In this document: positions 31,963 through 44,140 of the stretch, one piece after another
Layout of the letters: each line of letters starts with the position of its first letter
Numbering within the stretch: position 1 is the first letter of the stretch
Assembly: GCA_011503125.2 (NCBI GenBank)
Contig: WWBZ02000033.1
Coordinates: forward strand, 4,154,001 to 4,218,000
Direction: 5' to 3'
DNA from: Botryosphaeria dothidea
Lineage: Eukaryota; Ascomycota; Dothideomycetes; Botryosphaeriales; Botryosphaeriaceae
Length of the DNA: 64,000 bases
Notes under the pieces: generated by a model
The model's input: only the letters and a program-made list of their open reading frames with translations
What the model was told of the DNA's origin: nothing
The model's database searches: none
Program-made: the position numbers and the translations under genes

Positions 31963-32486
31963 GCTGACCTAAAGATTGGAACGTAGTTTGTGGAAGACGA
32001 AAAGCTACTTGCTCATCGATCAGTGACGGCCTCTCTTTTTGTTGCACTGAGCGAATACGAAAAATCGGGAATTTACGTATTCCGCAGCCACTCAAAACCA
32101 GCCAAGCCCCACCACCTTACCGGATGGGGCAATTAAGCGCTCTTCGTTCCGTATGCCCTGTACTATATCAGGAGCTCGGTACCGCAGAGAAAATTAAAGT
32201 GGATGCAGGCATGGACGAAGGACTACCGTCCTCCAGTCCTTGGCTACTTTCGGGGTTGTGAGACGGCATCGAGTTCGTAGTCGTCCTGAGCTTGCAAGGG
32301 GCAAAACTTCGGCAGTTTCTGCAGTCGCATTCATTTGTCGCCTCCTCTCGCCTGCTCATCTAGTGTGATGACATCTTCAGGGATCTGAGTAACGGCGTGA
32401 TGCACCACTCAGGACTGCCACGCTTTTAATATACGGCACCTCCGTATCTCCAGCTGCTTCCTTCCTTCTCCCCACGGATACCAGCC
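31963..32486. promoter_or_regulatory. Shared promoter of RTA1-like gene and Zn2Cys6 regulator
   Basis: 524 bp between divergent starts. It carries repeated ATACG/CGTAT half-sites: GAATACG 32053-32059 with CGTATTC 32076-32082 as an inverted pair, CCGTAT 32149-32154, and a tight inverted pair at 32431-32447. Confidence 0.5.
32431..32447. promoter_or_regulatory. Inverted CGG-type operator, ATACGG-N5-CCGTAT
   Basis: Perfect inverted repeat of 6-bp half-sites with a 5-bp spacer (ATACGG CACCT CCGTAT), 39 bp upstream of the regulator's ATG. Zn2Cys6 dimers typically bind CGG/CCG inverted repeats with fixed spacing, so autoregulation is plausible; not shown. Confidence 0.45.
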
Positions 32487-33854
32487 ATGTCGCCAACACC
32501 CTTTTCCGATAGCGACAGCCCTGCATCACGAAAAAGGTCTCGAAGATCGCACAAGAAGTCTCGAGCAGGATGTCAGAACTGTAAGAAGCGGCGAGTCAAA
32601 GTGCGTCACACTCGTCGCGTGATTGCCGTGTCGTAACTGACAGGAATGCAGTGCGATGAGACGAAACCCGGCTGTACAAACTGCAAGACCTTCAAAATAC
32701 ATTGCGACTTTGATCCAAGGCCTCCGCCTGTCATCATTGAGCCGGACAGTAGTCCAGCCAATTCATGCCGTCGTCGTCGCGGACGGCCTCGAAAGGGATG
32801 GGATCTTCGCAGCAACCCGTCTACTGCAACCAGTGCAGCCAACAGCCCGGCTGCCGAAAGCGAATCCGCTATGTCTGATGTGGAGCTTCTGTCTCCTTTG
32901 AATGTTTCCGACCTCGAGCTCATACACCAGTACTCCACATCCACATTTCATGAGCTCGGAGGCGGCGCCATCGGAACCATGTGGCGCATCAACGTGCCTC
33001 GAATTGGATTCTCCGAGCATTGTGTCTTGCATAATGCAATGGCTTTGTCCGCCATGCATCTGGCGTATCTGCACCCAGATCGCAGAGACCATTATGCTGC
33101 CCTGGGTGCCCATCACTCCACCATCGGCCTCCGGAAGACATCTGACGTTCTAATGAACCTGACCCAGGACAATTGCCGTGCTGTCTACGTATCTGCCGTT
33201 TTGGTCTGTCTATACGTCTTTGCCAAAGGTCCCTCACCAGGTGACTTCCTCGTCTTCAGCCAGCAAGGGCCATCGGAGTGGTTTCCTCTGCTCAAAGGGG
33301 TCCGTTCCATTGTCGAGATCTTTGGAGCTGAAGTTCTGTATACCGGTCCACTCGCGCCTATGAGTAATGGTCCCAGGAAAGCGGTGCAGGCCGCCACTGC
33401 GAAAGAAAAGAAACCGCGCATCGACTGGGAACACCGATTCGAAGAGCTTCGCCAGTTCGTCTCATTGTCGGGCGATCCAGACTCTGCAATCTCCATGGGC
33501 GCTCTCGAAGGTCTGGCGGTGTGTTACGAAGGCGTGTTCGGGAAGGGCCCAGATGCTTCATACAATGGAGACACTGCGAACCAGGTTCATTTGGGTTGGC
33601 TGTACCGGATGGAGCAGCCCTTTGTCCAGTGCCTATACCAGCATCACCCATTCGCTCTGATCGTCCTCGCACACTTTTCACCGCTTCTAAAATCAATGGA
33701 ACCGCTTTGGTTTATGGAAGGTTGGGCTGAGCATCTTATCACTGGCGTGCACGGCTTCGTGGACCAGACTTACTGGTCCTGGCTACAATGGCCAATGGAA
33801 CAAGTGGAACTGTACTCCGTTATACAACCATCCAGCAGTATCCAAACTCCTTGA
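32487..33854 (+). CDS. Zn2Cys6 transcription factor, Upc2/Ecm22-like
   Basis: Two exons (32487-32600, 32652-33854), 438 residues. The zinc cluster is canonical: Cys at 29, 32, 39, 46, 49 and 56 (C-x2-C-x6-C-x6-C-x2-C-x6-C), and the intron falls just before the third Cys. A basic stretch (RKRSRRSHKKSR) precedes it and a basic RRRRGRPRKG follows. The regulatory domain has YSTSTFHELGG, then NVPRIGFSEHCVLHNAMALSAMHLAYL, the form seen in sterol-uptake-type regulators. Being divergent from an RTA1 gene, which is a known type of azole and sterol response target in yeasts, supports a membrane-lipid stress role, as inference. Confidence 0.9.
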
Positions 33855-34152
33855 TCATAATACACGAGATCCAGAGGACCTTTGGCCGCAGCATGGATCT
33901 CGCCCATTAAGACTCAAAGAACCACCGACTCATCTCGTCTCGTCGTGCGAGTTCAAATCTAAGTACATACGTACAGAGAGGTACACACAGATTACATCCA
34001 CATAATTGATTTGTGGTAGTGTACGAGGATGATGGAGTTCGATGCGTATGATACGACCCTGTCAATCAATGATTAAAACATCATGCAGAGAATTCACTCT
34101 ATAGATTGTATGTGTTGAACTACAGCTACAAAAGCGGTGTCTAATATGTATC

Positions 34153-35909
34153 TTAGACCTCTTTGACACCTTGAACATCTTTTCTGGCGTGCGACATCAT
34201 CTGCGCCTTCATGATCTCCTTCTCCTCCTGTGCGGCGTGATCCCCAAAGACTTCGTCCATCTGCTCCAGCGTTTTCCCCTTAGTTTCAGGCACGAGGAAG
34301 TAGGCCCAAACGCCTGCAAGGTAGCACCAAACCCCAAAAAAGATATAAGTACCAAACCCAATATCCTCCAGCATCGGCGGCGTCGCAACACCGACAATGA
34401 AGTTGCACAGCCACACGGTAGCCGTAGAAAGCGCAACACCCTTGGCGCGCGACGCGTTCGGGAACACCTCAGCAGGCAGGCACCAGCCCAAGGGCGAGTA
34501 GGAGACTCCGTAGACGAGGATGAAGACAAACGCCATGGCCACGGCAGCCCAGCCCGCCGCGGGATTCGCCTTCCAATCCTTGGAATACACGCCGGTGAGC
34601 GCCGCCATGACCGTCCACGCACAGCCGCCCCCGACACCTCCGACGATGGCAAGAGGCCTGCGCCCGACCTTGTCGATGACGGCGAAGCACGCGGCGACGG
34701 CCACCCACTGCAGGATGTTGAAGATGCCGGACATGATCAAGGCCATCTCGGCCGTCTGGCCGAGCGACTCGAACAGCGTCGGCGCGCTGCGACAACCACC
34801 GTTAGCACGACGCCGGGCCGGATGCGCGGAAACTCACTAGTAGATGAACGCGTTGATGCCCGAGAACTGCTGGAAGAAGGCCACGCCCACGCCGACCGCC
34901 GTCCGGCGCCACGACCTCTTCCGGAACAGGTCGAGCCAGCCCAGCACCTCCAGCCTGAGCCCCTTGGCGCCCGGGTGCCGCTTCTCCTGCACGAGCTTCT
35001 CCATCTCGACCTCGCTCAGGATGCCCTTGTGCTCGATCTGCACGCGGTTGTCCGTCGCGGGCAGGCGGCGCAGCCGCTCGAGGCTCTTGAGCGCCTCCTG
35101 GGGCCGGTTGACCAGCGCCAGCCAGCGTGGCGAGTAGGGGTAGAAGTGGATGCCGGCGCCGAGCAGCGTGGAGCACACCATCTGCAGGCCGAACGGAAGA
35201 CGGAAGGCGGCCTCGCCGGCAAGGTGGCGCGTGCCGTACGTGATCCAGAAGGATATCACGACGCCCCCGACGATTGAGATGGATTCCAGGACCAGCAGCG
35301 TGCCTCTGAGGTTTGGCGGCGCGATTTCGGAGATGTAAATGGGTGCGCCCTGGCGTTTTTGTGGTTAGGCTTCAGTCTTGCTTTTAGTAGAATAGGCAAT
35401 CTCACCATGGCCAAGGTGCCGACGCCGATTCCGCCGATCGTTCTGCCAGCGACGAGAACGCCGTATGACTGGGCGGCCGTTTGCATGATGGCGCCGATGT
35501 TGAAGATGACGACGACAACGATCAACGCGCGCTTGCGGGAGATCTTGTCGGCCAAAGCAGGCATGAAGAAGCATCCGATGAACGCGCCAAACTCCAGCAT
35601 GCCGGTCATGAATCCTTTCCAGAACGCCTGCTCTGTCCGAGGGAAAGCAGCGTGGAATTGATCCATGACGTTGACGATGGAAATGACGCCTTGATCATAC
35701 CCAAAGGAGAAGCCTCCCATGGACGCGAGGAAAGCAGCACCCAGCACATATGGAGAGCCGGTCAGACCACGCAGGCCGCTGGGGCCATATGCAATGTCAT
35801 CGGCGAGGTTGCTGGGGAGGTCCGCGGTGTGAATGATGTCCAGGTGTTCAATCTTCTCGACCGGTTCTTCAAGGTTCTTGGAGAAGCCTGAAGTGTATTC
35901 CTTCCCCAT
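34153..35909 (-). CDS. MFS sugar transporter
   Basis: Three exons (35909-35406, 35349-34838, 34786-34153) give 549 residues with twelve hydrophobic segments. Sugar-porter signatures: GFSFGYDQGVIS in helix 1, ADKISRKRA, AGRTIGGIGVGTLAM, IYISEIAPPNLRG, FFQQFSGINAFIYY in helix 7, DKVGRRP and the C-terminal PETKGKTLEQMDEVFG. These fit a hexose or quinate-type permease; the substrate is not readable. The start MGKEYTSG was preferred over an upstream in-frame ATG at 35963. Both introns have clean GT-AG ends and restore motif continuity. Confidence 0.92.
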
Positions 35910-38749
35910 TTTGGTGGTAGGGAGGGAGCCAAATAACAAATGTACGAGGAAACCAGTGGGCAAAACAATATGGCAGAAGCACGGATAGACGAAAAACTGG
36001 GGAAGTTGCGTGCAGAAGTAGTCTGTCTGGACTCTACCTCAGGAAGCCAAATCCCGGGTCGCTAGCCATTCAAGTTGGTGCTGATGCTTCAGAAGTCAAA
36101 CAAATGTGGTTCGAGTCGAAAGGGTGTGGCGGGGATGCGGGGTCGGCAGTTATTCCCCGTGGGGAAGCTGACGTGGGGTAGTGGCTTCTTACTGGCTGCG
36201 GCTTTCTTGTCTTACTGCAAGGGCAGCTATTCCACGAGATTCCCGAAGATCCTTGTTAAATTGCTGAAAGCTTACACGGGTGCTTCCTTGCCGAAATGAC
36301 GTATGGTCGGTCAGACTTTCCTTCACTTCGGAATCACTTATCCAACGTGGTCTTTTGAGGAATTTAGGAAATGCAAGGGAGACTACACGGTCGGAAAAGG
36401 GTAACGAAATTGTAAATTTCAAATACAGTCGCTCGTTTCAACATCTCTACAGCACTTCGAAAAGAGACAGGCGTAGAAAGAACGTAGAGCAAATTGTTAG
36501 TGCGGAACGATTACGGTGCGACTAGATTTACGAGCCTTCCCGATGATCGTGTCGATTCATAGCTTTGTTTTCCGCCTGCAGAAAAATGGAATTTAGCCAA
36601 TACGAAAACACATGATTGTCCGTATGAAGAATCGAGGGACTAGGTATGTGTCGCCGTCCTTAGTAAGCGGGAAACTTCTCCATCTGCCATTACTCTACCC
36701 TCATCCGTCAAAGGGTTTGTCGGCTTTACAAGCGTGTGCACCTGAGTGAGAATTCTCTATCGTAGCATAATTGGAGCTTTCGAGAGGACCTCTAGCGGTG
36801 CAACATAAGCTTGAACTTATGTAGCTACACAACATTTTGCACGGCAGAATGACGACTCGTTGTTACTCTAGGTGGTGAGAGCATTATTACGATCTTTCGG
36901 ATCACCCGATGCGCAAGTTTAATTGACTCATGTTGGAGATTTAAAAGGCACATGTTCCGAAGGAATCGATGATCCGTGACTACAGCTAACAAATCCTTCC
37001 CGAGATTCGGTACTTCCCATGTCTTGTATGGTATCTCGTCCCGAGCGGACTTGTATGCGACTCACGGAGGTTTGCAACGGAAATGTGTATGACTCTACAA
37101 CTCGCCCACTGCAACGACCATAGATCGTTGTGTCTACAATCCTGGACCTACTCCTGTCCTTATTCTCTTCGGTCCTTTTTGGACGCGGACTTCAAGTATG
37201 CGGCGTTCGAGAAGGCGAAAACATACATACATACTACACCGGCTTATTCTCTGCATGCAATTGAAGGTTGTTAACATCGACGGGTAAACCGCATCTTGAG
37301 GCAAAATATTTAGGCCAGATAAAGAGTCCCATGTGAATGGATGGCGAATTCTAAGAAGGAATCTCTGAGCTAGAGCAGAAAAAGTCAGCAGTCTACCGAA
37401 GATCAGCTTCCCTAGCAGGGGCACGTGCCAATACCTAACGCTCAATCCGCTGGTAGGATGAAGTAGGCCGGCGGCTCCACTTATTCATCTCAGTTAGCTC
37501 GGATTCTGAGTTCTCCTTAACAGCTAAATGGAAAAGTAGTTTCCGGCATAGGGTGCGAAATCGTTGCATGCACTGGTCTTCATCATGCATACTTGAGAAT
37601 CCATAAGACCAAGCATAGATAGCAGGACATAATGAAATTATTTCTCCTTAATGCGAAAGGTGTTTCTCTATCATATTGTATGTTTTGGCCTCATGAGCAC
37701 TGCTTAGCTTTCTGCACCTTGACTTTTTTATTATCTGTTGGCTCCTTGCTCTTCTACGGAATAGCTAAACCTCAGATACGGTAGCTGCCGTCTCCCGCTC
37801 CATGAATCTGCAGCTTGAATCGACTGTGTAGCTCTAGATTCCTCGGCGATGGGTCCATATGTTCGGATATCACCGGCATCTGACGGTCTCCCGGATGGCG
37901 GGTCATAGCGGTACGAAATTATCGGACCGTAATCCCTCCAAGCCCTACGGCTTTGAAGGCTCGACGCTACCCAAGAAATTTTTTAGCAAGGGTGAGGACG
38001 TCTCTCCAGCTGATGAGGTTGCGTATAATCCTTCTCCGTGCACGACCAAGAAATCTATAGCAAATAGTGGCTGTAACAGAGTTTGACGTTGAAAACAAAA
38101 ATAGGGTGCCCGCCCACCAACAAACAAGGAACAGGTTGTAGTGACTACAGACGCAGCATAAGCGCCTTGCCTTGAATACGTAAACAGGCAAATGACATAG
38201 CAGATGAGTTTCATAGTGCTTCTTCCGTTCGGCTTATGTGGACAGCCGTCGGAAGCGAGTATTTTCCTCGAGTGTTTTCATAATACCCTTACCGCAGGGA
38301 GTGGAAGCATTCATCCGGACGTAAGTGTCTTCTCAGACTGATCACATTTACATCCGCATGAATGCTTCCACTCTCCATAGTCAGGGTATTTGCAATACTA
38401 TTGAGACTAATCTCGTATATACTTCTGTAGCCTTGGTCGCTTTCGCCTGTGTGAACCGAACCTGAGAAGCACTGTGAGAGTCAATGAAGCCCAACCACTT
38501 CGTATAACTTGCACGGACCCAACATAGATATTATGGGAAATCGTCGTCAGGGTCTTCAAGAGGCAGTTGCTCGCATAATTCCGGGATCTGGCGGGTTCAG
38601 TCAAAGCTGTCATAGAATTCCTTCGTTCTAACAGGGTGTTTCCCCTACTTAAAGCAATCCCCTTCACCGTAGCTTCTTTCTATAGCACTAATTCTTTCAT
38701 TTGCTCTCTTGAAATCTTGGCTCCTGCCTATGGTCAAACAGCTCACACG
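35910..38749. other. Gene-poor 2.8 kb region
   Basis: Only short, unsupported frames. Its only notable structure is the inverted repeat at 38282-38390. The last 150 bp serve as promoter for the tyrosinase gene. No transposon coding remnants recognised. Confidence 0.55.
38282..38390. repeat. Imperfect inverted repeat with ~43-bp arms
   Basis: Left arm 38282-38324 and right arm 38347-38390 are reverse complements over an outer 8 bp (AATACCCT) and an inner 26 bp (GAGTGGAAGCATTCAT plus flank, two mismatches), separated by 9 poorly matched bp in the stem and a 22-bp loop. It could form a hairpin or be a foldback/MITE remnant; no target duplication was identified. Confidence 0.7.
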
Positions 38750-40078
38750 ATGGAGTTTTTCTATCTATTCAACGCCCTTGGACTTCTTGGTGGCTCCGTT
38801 GTTTATGCTACTCCCTTCCCTCGAACCGTCTCTAATGAGACAGCGGCGATTGGAATCCAAAAGCTTGCTGCAAGTGCACTCAACGCTGCCATAGCAAGCA
38901 TGTCGAATTCCACGAATGGATGTACACCAGATAATATGGTTGTACGAAGGCGTTGGTATGTACAATACTTTCCCCAGCTCAGAGATTTTGCCTACACATG
39001 CCACTAAAACGAACATTCAGGGACGACCTCAGCGCCGACGAGCGTATCGAGTACACCAACGCTGTCCTATGTTTACAAAACAAACCAGCTAGGACCCCTT
39101 CAGACTTTGCTAAGGGCGCGAAGACCTTGTACGACGATTTCGTCGTCTCGCACATCAATCAGACGGGTACCCAACACAACACTGCTAGCTTTCTTGGCTG
39201 GCACCGTTGGTTCATCTGGGAGTATGAGCAACATCTCCGCAACGAATGCAACTACACCGGTACCCAGCCGTACTGGGACTGGACGAAATCAGTGGAGGAC
39301 GGGTTGGAAAACTCGGCGATGTTTGACGGCAGCGAGACTTCGATGTCAGGAAACGGCGCGCCTGTGAACCACTCCTCTACCGATAAGATCGTCATTTCTT
39401 TCGGCGAGCCGACAATCTACCTTACCCCGGGATCAGGGGGCGGCTGTGTCACATCCGGTCCGTTTGCCAACATGACGGTGAACTTGGGGCCTGGTGGAGA
39501 ATACTTGCTCAACAACAAAACAGACACCTCGGTGTCCAACTACGACTACAACCCCCGGTGTCTGAGCAGGAATCTAAACACTGAGGTTCTCGAGCGCGCT
39601 GCGAGCCCAACGAGCGTGCTCAAGCAATTGACGGAATTTTCGGACATCGCAGATTTCCAAAACGTCATACAGGGCTTGTCGACAGATCCTTCCCTCTTCA
39701 TGGGATTGCACGGTGGCGGACACTTTGGTTTTGGTAAGTCAAGATCCCATCACTGAATCGGCGTGTGGTCTGATATCGCTTGTTACTATAGGCGGTAACC
39801 CAGGACCTGACGTGTTCACGTCTCCTGGCGAACCTGCTTTCTACGCTCACCATTCAGGCATCGATCGTATGTGGTGGATCTGGCAGATGCAAGATCCAGC
39901 AGCGCGGGTGTATGGTGCCAGCGCTGTTGGTGGACCGAGAACAAAGGCTGAAAACAGCCCTAATGGCACTTTTCATGACACTCAGTGGCTTGGCCCATAT
40001 CTGGCGCCAGGGAAGGAGTTCAACTTGGGAGATTTGATGAACACTGTCGAAGGCCAATTCTGCTACGTTTACGCTTAG
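38750..40078 (+). CDS. Secreted tyrosinase-like copper oxidase
   Basis: Three exons (38750-38955, 39021-39733, 39792-40078) give 401 residues. An N-terminal hydrophobic segment (FYLFNALGLLGGSVVYA) looks like a signal peptide. Copper A histidines are seen in VVSHINQTGTQHNTASFLGWHRWF and copper B in MGLHGGGHFGFG and FYAHHSGIDRMWW, so the type-3 dicopper site is complete. PYWDW is the usual tyrosinase core motif. Several N-x-S/T sites fit secretion. There is no long C-terminal lid domain as in many tyrosinases, placing it with short fungal tyrosinase-related oxidases. It would oxidise phenols; substrate unknown. Confidence 0.92.
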
Positions 40079-40211
40079 GTAGAAAGCTGTGGAGGATTTG
40101 TATTATAGTAGATTCTTTCGTAATCCAACAAAAAAAAATATTGTTGCTCACTTAATGAGGCCACATGCTCTCTCTAAAACCCCTCAAGCCTCGGAAGTCC
40201 CATATCAGACC

Positions 40212-41311
40212 TCACACGCCATCGTCGAAGGTGTAATGGTTGGTCCACCTCTGATCATAGGGGCGTGAGGAATCCACGAACCGCAAGTCAGTACCCACTC
40301 TGATCTTGTTTTGCGGATCATGGTTGATAGTCGAAGCGTGGATCATGTGCGGCTTATGAAGCACAAGATCACCTGCCTCATAACCCGTTACAAGCCACCT
40401 CCGCTTATACTCGCGACCGAGCCCGGCAGGGCCTTCGGCGAGGAAACCGGTGCTCATCATGTTTTGGTTAAAGGCGTACTTTGCCTCCTCCTCCTCGGAC
40501 AGTCCTGATGCTTTGGCCTTTTCCGTGAATTTGTCTTCGATCTGCTGGCCGAGAATGTTGCCTGGACACTTGTTAGCTGCGTTTGTGCACGGTACGCGAA
40601 GTCTTACTATTCTCGAGATAAATGAGACCACCTCCTTGGACGTCCACGTCACCAATTGGAACCCAGGCAGTAACGGAGTCAGGTTCGCCACAGCGAAGAA
40701 AGATCTGATCATAGTGGACGCCGATGGCCTTGTTGCCAGGAGTGTTGTTTCGAAGCAGCGACCGGCGGAGCCCCATGGTACGCTCGTTCCAGCCAGTGAA
40801 CTTGCTGACAAGGTTGTGCAACACTGGGTGCTGGACAAAATCTTCGCAGTCTGCCAAGGGGTTAATATGCTAACATCCGCATGGTCGTGGGTCATCTACA
40901 CCAAGCTTCATAGTGCGCCTTCAGCGCCAGGTCGACAAAAAGATCGGTAGTCTCAGCACCAGGGCGGCCAGTCCCATTGTTGGAACCAGCACCAAGGCCG
41001 GGGTAGTTAGCTTTATCCTTTTTTTCGTCAAAAATGCCCTCGACGGGCTTGGTGCCCAGCTTCAGGACGCCGCTAGGAGCCAGCATCTCGAAATACTGCT
41101 CACGGCACTTGAGGACATCGTTACGGGGAAGGAGCCCCTTCAGGAAGACATAGCCATCTTCCTCGTACTTCCTCCGAAGGTCCTCGATGGGCTCGTCGGG
41201 GCTAGACTGCTTCAACGGTGCAACCTCAGTGGACTTCAGCGGACCGTCGTTGACATACAGATCAACGCCAGGCCAGCTGGGGTCGCGTTCCGGTGAAGCT
41301 GCGTGAGACAT
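40212..41311 (-). CDS. Phytanoyl-CoA dioxygenase family enzyme
   Basis: Fe(II)/2-oxoglutarate oxygenase of the PhyH family. Three exons (41311-40900, 40850-40608, 40576-40212) give 339 residues. Seen: KYEEDGYVFLKGLLP at the N-terminus, the iron ligands H-x-D in GVHYDQIFLRCG, VTAWVPIGDVDVQGGGLIYLEN, and the distal His in HKPHMIHAS followed by RVGTDLRF where the Arg binds 2-oxoglutarate. The first donor is GTAGAT after W-T; using the earlier GT would give a stop. No peroxisomal PTS1 is present (ends DDGV). It is convergent with the tyrosinase, 133 bp apart. Substrate not assigned. Confidence 0.9.
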
Positions 41312-42207
41312 TGCGGCAGAGGAAATTTCGTACAGTAGAAAAAAAGCAGTGAGACAGTAGAGAGGGAGGATGTGTCTGTGAGCGTCAATTCAGGAGCGAA
41401 GGTTGAATTTATGGACAGCTTCGTCTGCTGGTTCCCTCTCCATGACCTCACTCAGATGTTGTCCAGTGTGGTAGCATTTGAGCATGGTCGGAGAGCATGA
41501 CCGCATGGAGGCCATTATAGTCCGACAGGTGCGCCCCACAGATCTTCACCCGCATTCAGACCCACTTGGCTTGACACAGGTCAAGGTGCGGGCCTGAGCG
41601 CCGGAAGCAGGATGAAAGCAGCAAGTCCTCGCTACCCCGACCGTGAACCAACCATTCCTCGTGTTCTTGTCGCCGTCCGCTCAGGAGATTATGCCGTAGT
41701 GAGTCCTTGCCCTTCCGACACTGCTGTGGAGCTTTTCACTAATCAATCGCTTTGCAGCAACTTGACGCTTAAGCTGCACTGTCTGGACTCATACTCAGTG
41801 CATATTCAGGCGTTGAAAGCTGGAGCTCCCATACAGGCTCTGGTACTTTAATGCTTCGAATCAGTCCGGCCAGAAGCAGACTAGTGTATATGCGAGTGTC
41901 TTCCACTACGCTTTGGAATTACCCAGTAGGCTCGGCTAGCCGAGGGGTTTATCCTAAGGGATACGAAATGAGATGGGAACCAAGCAGAATCTTTTGAGAT
42001 ATGTATTAAGTTAGCATAAAAGGAGAGGAATAGATTCAAGTATTTTTATCTGGCTCTTACGAATGATCCGTCTAGAGTTTAGGTACTCTCTATGTACTAT
42101 GCACCACTTGTCCTTGAATAAACAGGTAAGCTTATTCAAAGAAACCTGAGACGAAAAGGTATTTGATCCTCTGCCGTTTCACTTCGTCAAGAAGAAAAGT
42201 CCATGAT
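41312..42207. other. Intergenic region with a perfect palindrome
   Basis: About 0.9 kb. It contains CTCGGCTAGCCGAG at 41931-41944, a 14-bp perfect palindrome. No gene recognised. Confidence 0.5.
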
Positions 42208-43782
42208 TCAATGTTGTTGAAAAAGAAGGAAGCATATACAAACAAATAGAACTTTTCCGATAAGAAACTGTCCACTCCTCTTTGTCATATACGTGAGTTC
42301 TCGCCGGCCAACACAGTTGGTGTGACTTGTTTCGGCTTCTTGATAGGCGTTTTCCTCTATTTTCAACTCATACTGGTCTTTTGCAGCTCTGGCACTGTCA
42401 CTTTGAATGTCGGGAAGTTGTAGCATATCGGTTCTGTCATCTGAGCCGATAGAGAAATCCAAGTCACTTTCCACATCGCTTGAGTAGAAGTCAGACGCCG
42501 ACATGCCTGGATCCTGTGTCGTATCAGATGTAAAATCAGTAATGGCTCCATACTCTGCGTCCATTCTCCTCTGGAGGAGCCTATTTTCGTGCACCTCAGT
42601 AAATTTCTGCGCAGAAAGATGACCCCGATCCCAACAGAGGTCAGGAGATCCTTGGTACGCAGAGAGACTCTGCTTCAGTAATTGAAACGGTGTTTTTCCA
42701 TTACCGTTTCCCACCCTTAGGTCTGCAGACTTTTGTAGTTTGAGCAAGGTATCTATTCGTTCTGCTGTATGGGGCAGTGCACACATCTCATGGATTGGCG
42801 TCCAATCTCGAGCATCAGGAGCGTTAACGTCTGCCCCATCTAGGATCAACTCCAAGCACGTGCTCCAGCGTTCCGCTCTGACATTTCTATGAAGGAGTGT
42901 CTTGCCTGATATATTTTCTCTCTTGTTGATATCAAAATGGCCGCGCTTCTCTGCTGATCGAATCGATTTAAGCGCTTTGTAGAACACCTCGTCGGAGCAT
43001 GCTGCAATTGTCGCTAGGACGGAGCTTCCATCATCGAGGTCAGCCCCATCGGTCCTGGGAAAGGGGATTTTGTTCTTGCCTGCAAAGACTTCACATTCGT
43101 AAAGATCTGGGGCATAGCCGTAGTCGCACCAGGGATCCGCTCCATGCTCGAGCAAAAGTTTGAAGATTGCTAAATTTCCAACGCGAAGGGCTTCCGATAA
43201 AGGGCAAGTCAAGTTTTTAGAGTCAGAAAAACTGCAGCAGCCTTGTTTTCTGAGCCATTTATCTTGGCCCCAAGCCTTAGGCCCATTCGTCCGGAAATTA
43301 CAGGATACGTAAGCATTAGGGTCAGCGCCGTGATGAAGAAGTTGTTCGCAGACAAAAAAGTCTTGTCCGATAACTGCCGACATCAAGGGTGTAATCCCAC
43401 TGCGATCCTTCTCTTGAACATCAGGGATACCCCTTTTCAAGAGCCGGAATGCCACCATGCTGTGGTATCTGCATGCTGCACAGAACACAGTCGCTAGCGC
43501 ATCCACTATCGAATTGGACGATCTGGGCAATACCAACTCACGATAGGGGACGAATAGGTCATATCTTGACTCTACCAGAAAGCTTGCGCTGGGATGGCGC
43601 GTGCGAATGGCTTCAAGAGCAACGTAGATGTAGCCTAAAAGTGGAAGCTCCAGGGACATCTTCAGGAAACCTTCGAAATGCTGGAGGTTATCCTGGTACA
43701 CATTCGAATCTTGACAAACATTCTTGAAAAGGTGAGAGTACACATTTTTCGTAGTGCTGGGCGCTTCACGATCCTCTGTCGT

Positions 43783-43799
43783 GGGGGGGGGGGGGGGGG
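43783..43799. repeat. 17-bp poly-G tract
   Basis: On the coding (minus) strand this is a poly-C run in a proline stretch (DLPPPPP). The ankyrin frame differs on its two sides, so a length change here shifts the frame. Such tracts are prone to both slippage and sequencing error. Confidence 0.85.
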
Positions 43800-44140
43800 A
43801 GATCAACAGGATCATAATTCGCTGCAGCCAGAAGTTCTCTAACATGTGGCTCCAGTGAAAGCTTCTGTTGTCGAGGATCTTTTCCAAAAATCCTTTGTCG
43901 TATCTTGGAGGTCAATCCGACGGTTAGTTCGTGATGTATTATGGCTTTTTGTCGTTGTCCAGAACGAGCAGGCCAATCCCGCTTCTGAGCCATCATAGCC
44001 GAGTCACGTAGGTGAGGGTTTGCTAGATCTGAAAGCAGATCATTCGGATCCCCTCTTTCTTTCAGACAGAGTTCCAAAAGATGGATGTTACATGACATCG
44101 AAGCTTCCCAGAAGAGCTTTTCCCAGTCGATGCGCAGGCC

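Noticed and set aside
18266..41311. A RiPP-type cluster linking the Kex2-site protein with the tyrosinase and dioxygenase
   Set aside because: They are about 18 kb apart with unrelated genes between, the precursor lacks tandem core repeats, and no UstY-type (DUF3328) gene is present.
41931..41944. 14-bp perfect palindrome CTCGGCTAGCCGAG
   Set aside because: Single short palindrome far from a promoter; noted in the intergenic entry but too weak for a claim.
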